Source: Aphanothece hegewaldii CCALA 016 (lineage in GTDB: Bacteria; Cyanobacteriota; Cyanobacteriia; Cyanobacteriales; Microcystaceae). From it: a stretch of DNA of 45,616 bases. Location: contig NZ_PXOH01000034.1 in NCBI RefSeq assembly GCF_003007785.1, forward strand, positions 1 to 45,616, given 5' to 3'. This document shows positions 1 to 7,759 of this stretch, in pieces; position 1 is the stretch's first letter, and every line of letters starts with the position of its first letter. Made by a program: the position numbers and the translations under genes. The notes under the pieces were generated by a model. It was not told the DNA's origin, ran no database searches, and saw only the letters and a list, made by a program, of their open reading frames with translations.

Positions 1-77
1 CGGTCGCGTTTTAGCCAGTCATCGACGACATCAAATATGCCTCTTTCGACACTCTGGCGGCCTACTGCTATGGTCAT
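1..77 (-). CDS. psbD: Photosystem II D2 protein, N-terminal fragment (cut by window edge)
   Basis: The first 25 codons, read leftward from an ATG at 77, begin MTIAVGRQSVERG and continue with a DDWLKRD segment, which is the conserved stromal N-terminus of the D2 reaction-centre protein. D2 pairs with D1 in the thylakoid membrane and binds the chlorophylls, pheophytin and quinone QA of photosystem II. A GGAG ribosome-binding site lies about ten bases upstream of the ATG. The rest of the gene lies outside the window, so copy number and any psbC partner cannot be judged. The identification is firm because this N-terminus is highly conserved. Confidence 0.9.
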   Translation of the reverse strand, partial: MTIAVGRQSVERGIFDVVDDWLKRD

Positions 78-157
78 GAAACTAATCTCCGTGTCAATAT
101 GGTGAACTAAACAAAATGTATGACATAACTATGACGGGTCTAGCCTAGATTTTTCCA

Positions 158-172
158 CACTTAATTTAAGTG
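158..172. promoter_or_regulatory. Perfect 7-bp palindrome between psbD and UPF0367
   Basis: CACTTAA-T-TTAAGTG is a perfect inverted repeat in the 249-bp divergent space between psbD and the UPF0367 gene. A direct repeat GGTCTAG flanks it (137-143 and 173-179). It could be an operator for one or both genes. No known regulator motif was recognised. Confidence 0.3.
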
Positions 173-326
173 GTCTAGACGGTTTGTGAGAAATGTTTAC
201 TTTTCTTAACTTATACTATCTTAAAATAAACTTTCTCAGATTTCCAGTCCGATTCTTAAAAAAAACAAAAATCTCTAAAATTTTTGCGAGATAATACAAG
301 AGAGAAGGCAAGGAGAAAAACAGTAT

Positions 327-605
327 ATGTATACTATTGATGTGACTCTAAAATATTCGCCGATTCCAATTTCGGTACAGCGTAAGGAAGCGGAAGGCGC
401 GGAAGCCCTGTTTCAATCGATTATCGCCGCTATGCGATCGCAATCCTCGCAGCTTTTAGAGTTGACTTGCGACAAACAGCCAGATAAAAAAGTGGCTCTG
501 TTGAGCGATCAAATTAGTGCTGTGATTGTTTCGGAAAAAACGGGAGCCTCAGCACGGGGAAATGTTCCAGGCTTTTTCTCCATTGCAGCAGGTGATAACT
601 CATAA
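327..605 (+). CDS. UPF0367 family conserved cyanobacterial protein
   Basis: A 92-residue soluble protein starting MYTIDVTLKYSPIPISVQRK, which I recognise as the UPF0367 family found in cyanobacteria and some plastids. The family has no assigned biochemical role. The sequence has no signal peptide, membrane segment or cysteine pair typical of a metal site. The body (VQRKEAE, LELTCDK, KKVALLSDQISAV) follows the family pattern. A purine-rich AAGGAGA lies about 12 bases before the ATG. The gene is divergent from psbD and followed by a strong hairpin at 629-663, so it is probably monocistronic. Confidence 0.8.
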   Translation: MYTIDVTLKYSPIPISVQRKEAEGAEALFQSIIAAMRSQSSQLLELTCDKQPDKKVALLSDQISAVIVSEKTGASARGNVPGFFSIAAGDNS

Positions 606-628
606 CGAGCCTTGATTTTAAATTGAAT

Positions 629-663
629 AAGGGGAGAAAATTAATGTTTTTTCATCTCCCCTT
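629..663. terminator. Bidirectional hairpin terminator
   Basis: AAGGGGAGA and TCTCCCCTT form a perfect 9-bp stem with an AT-rich 17-base loop. It begins 24 bases after the UPF0367 stop codon and only a few bases beyond the stop of the leftward methyltransferase remnant, so it could end transcripts from both sides. No clean U-tract follows on the plus strand. Confidence 0.5.
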
Positions 664-670
664 ACAAATC

Positions 671-898
671 TTAATCTTTTGTAGTGACGCGAAACTTATT
701 GTTTACGAGCGATACAATGTCCTGATAACTAATTCCGTTTTCTCGTCCACTCCACGCGCCATAATGGCTCGGTTCTTCGATTGTAAAACCGTATTTGTGA
801 TACATATCTCGAACCAGTTCGGGTTTATAAGCGAGTGCAGATTCGGGAATTTCGGGGTTAATAGTTAAGCCGCCTTCGATTTCATGCTTAAATTTTAA
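671..898 (-). pseudogene. C-terminal remnant of a SAM-dependent methyltransferase, interrupted by IS605-type insertion
   Basis: Reading leftward from 898, the frame gives LKFKHEIEGGLTINPEIPES, then a PELVRDMYHKYGF stretch and HYGAWSGREN. This resembles the last 70-80 residues of class I methyltransferases linked to sugar or lipid modification. The SAM-binding part is absent. Codons upstream of 898 belong to the left end of the TnpB element. If 899-2280 is removed, the fragment joins in frame to bases 2281-2301 (an ATG followed by DFSSGI), which lie just after the stop codon of the neighbouring BioD-like gene. The gene therefore seems to have lost its N-terminal part as well as receiving an insertion. 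Family assignment is moderate; truncation is clear. Confidence 0.55.
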
Positions 899-1028
899 AC
901 GGTGCCGAGCGAGAAATCCCCGAACAAGGAATGAAGTTCGAGGGATGAAAGCAAGGGCAGGGTTTTTGACACAAACCAAAAATCTTGTGCTAGAATATTT
1001 ACTGTTAACCCCAGTTTACCTGAAAACC

Positions 1029-2243
1029 TTGTATAGAGCCGTCAAAGTCCGAATTTATCCAACGCCAGAACAATCTCAAAAACTTAGTCAAGTTATGGGA
1101 TGTGCAAGGTTTTGGTGGAATTACGCCTTGAATCTATGCAATCAAACTTATAAAGAAACTGGTTTTGGGTTAACGCAGATAGCTCTCAATAAAGTTTTAC
1201 CTAAACTAAAAAAGGAAAAAGAAACAGCATGGCTAGGAGAGTGTTATTCTCAGGTTTTGCAGTCAACGACACTTAATCTAACCAAAGCGTTTAAAAACTT
1301 CTTTGATAAAAGAGCTAAATATCCTAGATTCAAATCCTATCACGGGAAGCAATCTTGCCAATATCCACAAAACTGCCAAGTGGTTGAAAAAGCAGTCAAA
1401 GTTCCTCAAGTTGGAATTATAAAAGCTTCAATTCATCGGCTATTTGATGGGCAATTGAAAACTGTAACCATTACTAAAACACCAACAGGAAAATATTATG
1501 CTTCATTGTTATTTGACACTGAACAAGAAACTCCTGAATTAGTAGTAACAGGTAAAACAATTGGTATTGACTTAGGACTTAAAGACTTTTGTATTACCCA
1601 CGACGGACAAAAAACGTCTAAGTTTGCTAATCCTAGGCACATTAAAAAACATGAAAAAAATTTAGCCAGAAAACAACTCTTGTTAGCCCGTAAGAAAAAG
1701 GGAAGTAAATCAAGAGAAAAAACACGCAAGCTAGTAGCCAAAGTTCACGAACGTATAAGCAATGCCCGTCAAGACTTTCTACATAAATTATCAAGAAAAA
1801 TTGTCAATGATAATCAAGTAGTGGTTGTTGAAAATTTGAACATCAAGGGTATGGTTCGTAATCACAACTTAGCTAAAGCAATCTCTGATGTTGGATGGGG
1901 AATGTTTGTTAATTTCTTGGACTATAAGCTAAAAGAAAAAGGTGGTTTATTGGTTGAAATTGATAGATGGTTCCCTAGCTCTAAAACCTGCTCTAATTGT
2001 CTTTATCAAATGTTGGATATGCCCTTAGACATTCGAGAATGGGCCTGTCCTAGTTGTGGCACACATCATGATAGAGACGAGAATGCAAGTAAGAATATAA
2101 GAGCAGAAGGCATCAGACAATTATCGGTCTTAGGAACTAGGACTGCTGCTGAAGGAGGGGAAGTAAGACCAAAAGGGGGACGTAAGTCTGTCTTGAGGCA
2201 TTCCCCAGTGAGTTCAGAAGCCCCGCATGAAGCTAACGCGTAA
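1029..2243 (+). CDS. tnpB: RNA-guided endonuclease TnpB (IS605 OrfB family)
   Basis: About 404 residues from a TTG start at 1029 (YRAVKVRIYPTPEQ), the usual N-terminus of the family. An in-frame ATG at 945 would add 28 residues encoded by the element's left end and is less likely. The RuvC-like triad is visible: D181 in GIDLGL, E268 in VVVENLNIKGM and the Asp in HDRDENAS near residue 350. A four-cysteine zinc finger lies just before the last motif (CSNC, then CPSCG). TnpB proteins cut DNA guided by an omega-RNA made from the element's right end, which helps retain the element after excision. All catalytic residues and the frame are intact, so the nuclease may be active. Confidence 0.9.
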   Translation: MYRAVKVRIYPTPEQSQKLSQVMGCARFWWNYALNLCNQTYKETGFGLTQIALNKVLPKLKKEKETAWLGECYSQVLQSTTLNLTKAFKNFFDKRAKYPRFKSYHGKQSCQYPQNCQVVEKAVKVPQVGIIKASIHRLFDGQLKTVTITKTPTGKYYASLLFDTEQETPELVVTGKTIGIDLGLKDFCITHDGQKTSKFANPRHIKKHEKNLARKQLLLARKKKGSKSREKTRKLVAKVHERISNARQDFLHKLSRKIVNDNQVVVVENLNIKGMVRNHNLAKAISDVGWGMFVNFLDYKLKEKGGLLVEIDRWFPSSKTCSNCLYQMLDMPLDIREWACPSCGTHHDRDENASKNIRAEGIRQLSVLGTRTAAEGGEVRPKGGRKSVLRHSPVSSEAPHEANA

Positions 2244-2280
2244 TGCGTGGGTAGTTCACCCACGATTGAGGCATTCCGTC
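2120..2280 (+). ncRNA. Candidate omega-RNA (reRNA) from the tnpB 3' end and right end
   Basis: TnpB guide RNAs usually span the last part of tnpB and the element's right end, with the guide taken from flanking DNA. Here the region includes the 2246-2264 hairpin and ends at the inferred boundary 2280. The guide would then start AATACCGCTCG (from 2281). Position is inferred from family behaviour; no expression evidence is available. Confidence 0.35.
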
Positions 2281-2304
2281 AATACCGCTCGAAAAATCCA
2301 TGTT

Positions 2305-3390
2305 TTAAAGCTTGTGAAAGGACAGTAAATTTAGTAGACGCTCTAGATCAAAATAAGTGTTCATCAATTGCTGCATACACTCGACTTTAATCGGTTCTTG
2401 AATACGAGCTTTCCCAAAAGCTTGATCAACAATCTCGACGGCGGTTAAAGTATCTAAATCGACTGATAAAATCGGGACTTCTAAATATTCAGCCCGGCTT
2501 AAAATTAGAGGATTAGGGGCAATATGACCCGTTAAAATCAGACAACTGGTAGAGGTTTCGAGTGCTGCGAGTTGAACATCGGTCCGATCGCCTCCCGTAA
2601 TCACTGCCATATTTTGACCTTTGCGAAAATATTCAATTGCAGCATTAACATTCATTGCACCAATTGTCAAGCTTTCTACCATTAAATCTAGCCGATCAGG
2701 ACGACATAAGATTTCTGCTTTAAGTTGTTTAGCAATTTCTCGAACACTAACACTACGAAGTAGACTACTTCTGGGTAATAATCCTAAAACGGGTATATTG
2801 TGTTTTTCTAAAAAAGGTTTGAGCAAAGTTTGGCAATCTTCAACCGCGTCTAAAGGAATATCATTAATGATCGCACCCAATAAATGATCACCTAGTTCTA
2901 GTTTGGCTTTAAGTAAACTATCTACAATAAGAGGAGACGTATAACGAGTCACCAGTAAGACTTGTAGATCTAAAATTTCGGCAATTTGCGGAACCGATAA
3001 ATTAAATAAAGTACCTTCCGATAAACTTCCAGCACCTTCTAGAATACAAATATCACCTTCTATAGAATTAAGATAATTTTTTAGCTCTACGGTGTAGTCT
3101 CTGACATCTTTTTCATAAAGACTTTTTTCGACCGTTTCAGGATTAAGATAAAACAGAGGCGATCGAACATGACTATCAGATAAACCGAGTAGCTGCTGCA
3201 TAAACTGTACATCATCTTCGGCTAAATCTGATTGAAAACTCGTTCCGACAGGTTTCCCATAAGAAACGCTTAAACCCTTTTGCTTAAACTGATGGGCCAG
3301 ACCTACTATAGTTCCAGACTTACCACTATAGGGTTCAATCGACCCAATCAGCAAAGACATAGTAGATAAAGACATAGTAGATTTTGCCAC
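2305..3390 (-). CDS. BioD-like / DRTGG-domain phosphotransacetylase-family protein
   Basis: 361 residues with an N-terminal P-loop NTPase fold of the dethiobiotin-synthetase type (IGSIEPYSGKSGTIVGLAHQ, then GKPVGTSF and LEGAGSL) and a C-terminal DRTGG-like domain (GGDRTDVQLAALE). This arrangement matches the N-terminal half of long bacterial phosphate acetyltransferases without the catalytic acetyltransferase domain. Cyanobacteria carry it as a stand-alone protein of unclear, possibly regulatory, function. The first codons contain a 15-bp tandem repeat (3352-3381) encoding STMSL twice, giving three possible in-frame start codons. The 361-residue start was kept; a start at the third ATG would still retain the P-loop. 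Confidence 0.75.
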   Translation of the reverse strand: MAKSTMSLSTMSLLIGSIEPYSGKSGTIVGLAHQFKQKGLSVSYGKPVGTSFQSDLAEDDVQFMQQLLGLSDSHVRSPLFYLNPETVEKSLYEKDVRDYTVELKNYLNSIEGDICILEGAGSLSEGTLFNLSVPQIAEILDLQVLLVTRYTSPLIVDSLLKAKLELGDHLLGAIINDIPLDAVEDCQTLLKPFLEKHNIPVLGLLPRSSLLRSVSVREIAKQLKAEILCRPDRLDLMVESLTIGAMNVNAAIEYFRKGQNMAVITGGDRTDVQLAALETSTSCLILTGHIAPNPLILSRAEYLEVPILSVDLDTLTAVEIVDQAFGKARIQEPIKVECMQQLMNTYFDLERLLNLLSFHKL

Positions 3391-3497
3391 ATCTAAACTC
3401 CTTTTTTTGACGTATTCCTCTAGCTTACAAGAATTATAGGAAAAGCAAATCTTGTAAATCAGTAATTTATAAGCTTATTTTTACTAATTTGGGTTGA

Positions 3498-3875
3498 TTA
3501 ATCATCAAAGCGTAACAATTTTCGGTAAAAACCTTGAGGAAAATCTGCTGTACCAAATTGTTTAGAACTTTTGATCACATCAATTAGATAGTCAATAAAT
3601 TCAGCATTAAGTATTGTAATCTCATAGCTTAGATCCGCTTGTCCATCGAATTGAATTCGACAGCGCGTTAACTCAGCAGGAAGTTTAGAAACATACCAAG
3701 ATGCTGCAAACGGGATTTGTTCACTTCCTTCTATATGACGCGCACCTTCTAAAAATCCTTGGTTGTACAATGTGATGGCATAAGGAAGAATACCGTGTTT
3801 GTCTTTGGGATAATATGGCGTATAAACGAGTACTTCAGATTTATTAGCAGCTTCTAATTGTTCGAGCGTAGGCAT
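3498..3875 (-). CDS. EbsA-like type IV pilus biogenesis protein
   Basis: 125 residues from the ATG at 3875 (MPTLEQLEAANKSEV). A longer in-frame extension exists upstream but looks unlike coding sequence. The core (YTPYYPKDK, LPYAITLYNQGFLEGARHIEG, IPFAASWYVSKLPAELTRCR, FDGQADLSYEITI) fits my memory of EbsA, a small cyanobacterial protein that associates with the type IV pilus assembly machinery and biofilm suppression in Synechococcus elongatus. There is no signal peptide or membrane span. No pilus genes are adjacent. The assignment rests on recalled family pattern, so a generic conserved cyanobacterial protein is the alternative. Confidence 0.55.
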   Translation of the reverse strand: MPTLEQLEAANKSEVLVYTPYYPKDKHGILPYAITLYNQGFLEGARHIEGSEQIPFAASWYVSKLPAELTRCRIQFDGQADLSYEITILNAEFIDYLIDVIKSSKQFGTADFPQGFYRKLLRFDD

Positions 3876-4010
3876 ATTGAGTCTGATCAGATAAAATTTA
3901 GCTTTATGAAAGAAAGGATCTTCTATTGTCAGGTTTACTGTAGACCTAACTCTTAAGATCGACTTCAATTCTAGTATTCCCTATTTTTCACGCTCAATTA
4001 AACAAACGCT

Positions 4011-4430
4011 TTACGAATTGTTAGACTTTAGATTCAATTCTTCTTGTAATCGTTTAACTGTACTCGATCGACTAACAATAGTCACCGTATTTTTTTCCGT
4101 CTTGACAAAAACACGACCCGCAAAAAGAGATTTAGTATAGATCGTAAAGTCTTCCATTTGTCCGTTTTGCTCAAACCCCATTTCTGCAAGGGTTTTTTGA
4201 AAAGTTTTTAGAAAGTTTTTCTCATTACCCTTAAAAGATGACGAAAACGTTACACTACGATTAAAATAAGCCCCCACTAAACCCGCCACTAAACCCGCGC
4301 TCATTCCGATAACATAGGAAGAGCGATCTAAACTCATTTCCATTCCCTGAGAAATGACTAAAAGTACAATCAGTGCGGTACAGACAAAATAATACAAAAA
4401 AGTGGTTAAAAATTCAGGGCCAGTCAGCAT
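4011..4430 (-). CDS. Small membrane protein of unknown function
   Basis: 139 residues from the ATG at 4430 (MLTGPEFLTTFLYYF). An upstream start would overlap the divergent dus gene and is disfavoured. Two hydrophobic segments are visible, at about residues 8-30 (FLYYFVCTALIVLLVIS) and 38-57 (YVIGMSAGLVAGLVGAYF), followed by a soluble C-terminal domain with SRSSTVKRLQEEL at its end. The arrangement suggests an inner- or thylakoid-membrane protein with a cytoplasmic domain. I do not recognise the family. It is divergent from dusA with a gap of about 40 bp, so the two probably share a regulatory region. Confidence 0.6.
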   Translation of the reverse strand: MLTGPEFLTTFLYYFVCTALIVLLVISQGMEMSLDRSSYVIGMSAGLVAGLVGAYFNRSVTFSSSFKGNEKNFLKTFQKTLAEMGFEQNGQMEDFTIYTKSLFAGRVFVKTEKNTVTIVSRSSTVKRLQEELNLKSNNS

Positions 4431-4471
4431 AATCGTTTTATCCAACGTGTATGAAATATGATAAGCGATCA

Positions 4472-5428
4472 ATGAATCCTTTAAGCGTTGCACCAATGAT
4501 GGAACGTACTGATCGTCATTTTCGTTATTTGATGCGTCAGATCACCCGTCGGACTCTACTTTACACCGAAATGATTACAACGGCGGCGATAACTCATGGC
4601 GATCGTACTAAGTTACTCGGTTTCTCTCCCGAAGAAAAACCTATCTCTCTACAACTGGGTGGCGATAATCCGCTCTTACTTGCCGAATGTGCCAGAATTG
4701 CGGAGGATTTGGGCTACGATGAGATTAATCTAAATGTCGGTTGTCCTAGTTCGCGGGTACAAAATGGACATTTTGGCGCGTGTTTGATGGCACAACCCGA
4801 AACCGTTGCTAGATGTATTGAAGCAATGCAAAAAGCTGTAATGATTCCTGTAACCGTTAAACATCGCATTGGAATTGATGAACGCGATCGTTATGAAGAT
4901 ATGTTAAATTTTATTAAGATTGTCTCAGATGCTGGCTGTCGTCGGTTTACAGTTCATGCGCGTAAAGCTTGGTTAAAGGGTTTGAGTCCCAAAGAAAATC
5001 GCACAATTCCCCCATTGCGTTACGATGATGTTTATCGTTTAAAAGCAGAATATCCTCATTTACTCATCGAAATTAATGGCGGTATTACTACCCTAGAACA
5101 AGTTCAACAACATTTACAAAAAGTTGATGCAGTAATGATCGGACGTGCTGCTTATGATAATCCTTATTTGTTTGCTACTGTCGATCAAGATATTTATGGC
5201 GAAAATACTATACCTCCGACACGTCATGAAGTTATAGAAAATATGTTGCCTTATCTGGAGTTTTGGTTGGGTAAAGGATTAAAACTCAATAGCATAAGTC
5301 GGCATTTATTGCAAGTATTTGTCGGACAAAGCGGGACAAAAGCTTGGAAACGACATATTAGCGATAATGCTCATCTTGAACACGCAGGAGTCGAAGTTAT
5401 TACCGAAGCTTTAGCAAAAATTCCATGA
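4472..5428 (+). CDS. dusA: tRNA-dihydrouridine(20/20a) synthase, DusA type
   Basis: A TIM-barrel FMN enzyme that reduces uridine to dihydrouridine in the tRNA D-loop using NADPH. From the ATG at 4472 (MNPLSVAPMMERTDRHFRYL) it has 318 residues, about the normal length. The active-site signature NLNVGCPSSRVQNGHFGACL is complete, with the general-acid cysteine at about residue 104. HRIGID and EINGGI (flavin/phosphate-binding loops) follow. The N-terminal DRTDRHFR pattern and the PLRYDDVYRLK region point to DusA rather than DusB or DusC. An earlier in-frame ATG at 4451 is possible. A multi-hairpin repeat follows the gene. Confidence 0.88.
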   Translation: MNPLSVAPMMERTDRHFRYLMRQITRRTLLYTEMITTAAITHGDRTKLLGFSPEEKPISLQLGGDNPLLLAECARIAEDLGYDEINLNVGCPSSRVQNGHFGACLMAQPETVARCIEAMQKAVMIPVTVKHRIGIDERDRYEDMLNFIKIVSDAGCRRFTVHARKAWLKGLSPKENRTIPPLRYDDVYRLKAEYPHLLIEINGGITTLEQVQQHLQKVDAVMIGRAAYDNPYLFATVDQDIYGENTIPPTRHEVIENMLPYLEFWLGKGLKLNSISRHLLQVFVGQSGTKAWKRHISDNAHLEHAGVEVITEALAKIP

Positions 5429-5493
5429 ATATCGCGTTTAGAATAATGGAAGATAACAAATTAATTCGGTTATAACATCAATCCTACAAACCA

Positions 5494-5611
5494 CCGTGAA
5501 ATGAATTTCACGGCTTATAGCGGAAGTCCATTAAAATGGACTAATAACCTTAAAAAAAATAGTCGGTTTAAACCGACTTTAGCTGTGAGACAGAGAATTT
5601 ATTCTCTGGCG
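5494..5611. repeat. Multi-hairpin modular repeat, copy A
   Basis: Four consecutive palindromes lie between dusA and gabD: CCGTGAAATGAATTTCACGG (5494-5513), AGTCCATTAAAATGGACT (5525-5542), AGTCGGTTTAAACCGACT (5561-5578) and CAGAGAATTTATTCTCTG (5591-5608), with AGCTGTGAGA between the last two. The same modules, with different stem sequences that remain self-complementary, occur at 20775-21018 and 21459-21744. This copy is shorter than the other two and probably incomplete. Confidence 0.85.
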
Positions 5612-5659
5612 GTCTAATGGACTGGTACTCTAGAATCATCATGGGAGTAAATATAGATT

Positions 5660-7024
5660 ATGGGTATCGCCACAATTAACCCCGCAACTGGAGAAACGAT
5701 TAAAACGTTTGAACCTCTGAGTAAAGCAGAAATTGAAGCTAAACTAAAACTTGCTCAGACGGCTTTTTTGAGTTATCGAAAAACATCTTTTAGTCAACGC
5801 AGTCAATGGCTTAATGCAGCAGCCGATATTCTAGAACGAGATCAGGTTAAACTAGGGGAAACCATGACCCTAGAAATGGGAAAAACGATTAAAAGTGCGA
5901 TCGCAGAAGTTCAAAAATGCGCCCTAGTTTGTCGTTATTATGCCGAAAATGGTGCAGACTTTCTCAAAGATATTCCCATAACCACCGATGCAAGTTCTAG
6001 TTATGTACATTATGAACCCCTTGGAATTATTCTAGCGGTCATGCCTTGGAATTTTCCCTTGTGGCAAGTTTTTCGTTTTGTTGCACCAACTCTCACAGCA
6101 GGAAATGTAGGACTATTAAAACACGCTTCTAATGTACCACAATGTGCCTTAGCCATCGAAGCAATTTTAACTGAAGCAGGTTTCCCCGATGGAGTTTTCC
6201 AAACCTTGCTCATCGGTGCCTCTCAAGTCGAAAATATTATTAATGACGATCGTGTTAAAGCAGCTACACTGACTGGAAGTGAACCCGCAGGAATGAGTCT
6301 AGCTTCTAGTGCAGGAAAACAAATCAAAAAAGTCGTTTTAGAATTAGGGGGAAGTGATCCGTTTATTGTTCTAGAAAGTGCTGATATAGAAACCGCAGCA
6401 ACCACAGCAGTAACATCTAGAATGCTGAATAACGGACAATCTTGTATTGCAGCTAAACGGTTTATTGTTGTCGATGCTATAGCTGATCAGTTTGAACAAT
6501 TATTAGTACAAAAGTTTCAAGCTTTAAAAATTGGTGATCCGATGGATGAAACGGTAGATGTAGGTCCATTAGCGACACCTTCTATTTTGTCAGATATTGA
6601 TCAACAAGTTCAAAAAACCGTAGCAATGGGGGGTAAAGTATTAGTCGGTGGGAAAAAGTTAGATCGTCAAGGGAATTATTATTTACCAACCGTTCTGACT
6701 GATATTCCCAAAGGTTCACCAGGGGAAAAAGACGAATTTTTTGGGCCAGTCGCGCTACTATTTCGAGTTAAAGATATTGATGAAGCGATCGCCTTAGCTA
6801 ATGATAGTCCTTTTGGTTTAGGTTCGAGTGTTTGGACGAATGATCCCAATGAACAAGAAAGACTGATAAATGAGATCGAAGCAGGTTCAGTATTTATTAA
6901 TGGTTTAGTCAAGTCTGATCCACGTTTACCATTTGGAGGGATCAAGCGATCGGGTTACGGACGTGAATTAGCAAAAGAAGGAATTCATGAATTTGTCAAT
7001 ATTAAAACGATTTGGATTAAATAA
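5660..7024 (+). CDS. gabD: NAD(P)-dependent succinate-semialdehyde dehydrogenase
   Basis: 454 residues of the aldehyde dehydrogenase superfamily. It oxidises succinic semialdehyde to succinate, which in cyanobacteria closes the TCA cycle either after 2-oxoglutarate decarboxylase or through the GABA shunt. Visible motifs are MPWNFPLWQ (cofactor site), VLELGGSDPF with the general-base glutamate, and NNGQSC with catalytic Cys262. The C-terminal PFGGIKRSGYGRE is also typical. Length and sequence match the short cyanobacterial SSADH form. No 2-oxoglutarate decarboxylase gene is in the window, so the pathway context is inferred. Start ATG 5660 lies about 50 bp after repeat copy A. Confidence 0.85.
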   Translation: MGIATINPATGETIKTFEPLSKAEIEAKLKLAQTAFLSYRKTSFSQRSQWLNAAADILERDQVKLGETMTLEMGKTIKSAIAEVQKCALVCRYYAENGADFLKDIPITTDASSSYVHYEPLGIILAVMPWNFPLWQVFRFVAPTLTAGNVGLLKHASNVPQCALAIEAILTEAGFPDGVFQTLLIGASQVENIINDDRVKAATLTGSEPAGMSLASSAGKQIKKVVLELGGSDPFIVLESADIETAATTAVTSRMLNNGQSCIAAKRFIVVDAIADQFEQLLVQKFQALKIGDPMDETVDVGPLATPSILSDIDQQVQKTVAMGGKVLVGGKKLDRQGNYYLPTVLTDIPKGSPGEKDEFFGPVALLFRVKDIDEAIALANDSPFGLGSSVWTNDPNEQERLINEIEAGSVFINGLVKSDPRLPFGGIKRSGYGRELAKEGIHEFVNIKTIWIK

Positions 7025-7065
7025 TTAAAAGAAGATCTAAAAGTCAAGTTAAGTAATAAGCATAC

Positions 7066-7539
7066 ATGAATGAGACTGTTTATATTGAAACAAGTATAGT
7101 TGGGTATTTGACTGTACGCAAGAGCAATAATCTAATTCTTATGGCTAATGCAGAAATAACGAGAGAATGGTGGGAAAATCGACGCAATCAGTTTACTTTA
7201 TATATCTCTCAAGTCGTTTTGAATGAAGTAGCGCGAGGTGATGATGAGATAGCAACTAGACGACTCCAAATGTTACAAAATTTTTCACTACTTGTAGTTA
7301 ATGATATTGTTGAGAATTTAGCAGCGCAGTTTCTTGCCAAAAGTAATCTACCATCTAAAGCTACTAATGATGCCATTCATATAGCAATAGCTACAATTTA
7401 TGGTTTAGACTATTTGTTAACATGGAACTGTAAGCATATTGCTAATGCTCAAATTCAGAAAAAATTATCACAAATCAGTAATGATGCTGGTTACGAACTA
7501 CCAACGATTTGTACACCTTATGAGCTAATGGGAGAGTAA
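7066..7539 (+). CDS. PIN-domain protein, putative toxin
   Basis: 157 residues with a PIN ribonuclease fold: an N-terminal VYIETSIVGYL strand carrying a glutamate at the usual first acidic position, VVLNEVARGD in the middle, and TNDAIHIAIATIYGLDYLLT with the later acidic residue. Such proteins are usually VapC-like toxins that cleave RNA. The gene is followed after one base by a 58-residue charged protein (7541-7717), suggesting a toxin-antitoxin pair with the toxin first, the reverse of the common vapBC order. It sits 41 bp after gabD on the same strand. The IETS variant is common in one PIN subgroup, so it need not be inactive. Confidence 0.75.
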   Translation: MNETVYIETSIVGYLTVRKSNNLILMANAEITREWWENRRNQFTLYISQVVLNEVARGDDEIATRRLQMLQNFSLLVVNDIVENLAAQFLAKSNLPSKATNDAIHIAIATIYGLDYLLTWNCKHIANAQIQKKLSQISNDAGYELPTICTPYELMGE

Positions 7540-7540
7540 A

Positions 7541-7717
7541 ATGTGGAAGGATGAAGTTTTAGAAGAGATTCATGAAATCCGAGAAGAATACGCTCAAGCT
7601 TTCAACTACGATTTACAGGCTATTTGTAATGATTTGCGGAAAAAGCAATTGGAGAGTGGTAGAAAATTAATATCGCAACCTCTCAAACCTAACAAAAAAA
7701 GCTTAACTCATCAGTAA
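7541..7717 (+). CDS. Small charged protein, putative antitoxin
   Basis: A 58-codon gene starting MWKDEVLEEIHEIREEYAQ and ending at TAA 7715-7717. It starts one base after the PIN gene stop. The composition (EEIHEIREEYAQAF, NDLRKKQLESG) is typical of small antitoxins that accompany this PIN subgroup in cyanobacteria. No DNA-binding domain is obvious. The role as antitoxin is inferred from tight linkage and size only. Confidence 0.65.
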   Translation: MWKDEVLEEIHEIREEYAQAFNYDLQAICNDLRKKQLESGRKLISQPLKPNKKSLTHQ

Positions 7718-7759
7718 ACTTGATTACTTAAAGATTATTTCCTGAGTGTTTAAGATTTA

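Larger units (their letters stand above)
899..2280 (+). mobile_element. IS200/IS605-superfamily element (IS1341 type, tnpB only)
   Basis: The element contains one gene, tnpB, and no tnpA transposase, so it would need TnpA in trans. A left-end hairpin at 916-946 (ATCCCCGAAC against GTTCG-A-GGGAT, one bulged base) and a right-end hairpin at 2246-2264 (CGTGGGT-AGTTC-ACCCACG) match the subterminal structures of this superfamily. The ends are inferred: removing 899-2280 restores a reading frame across the insertion point and leaves TTTAA immediately left of the element, a plausible target/TAM sequence. No target-site duplication is expected for this class and none is seen. Confidence 0.7.
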
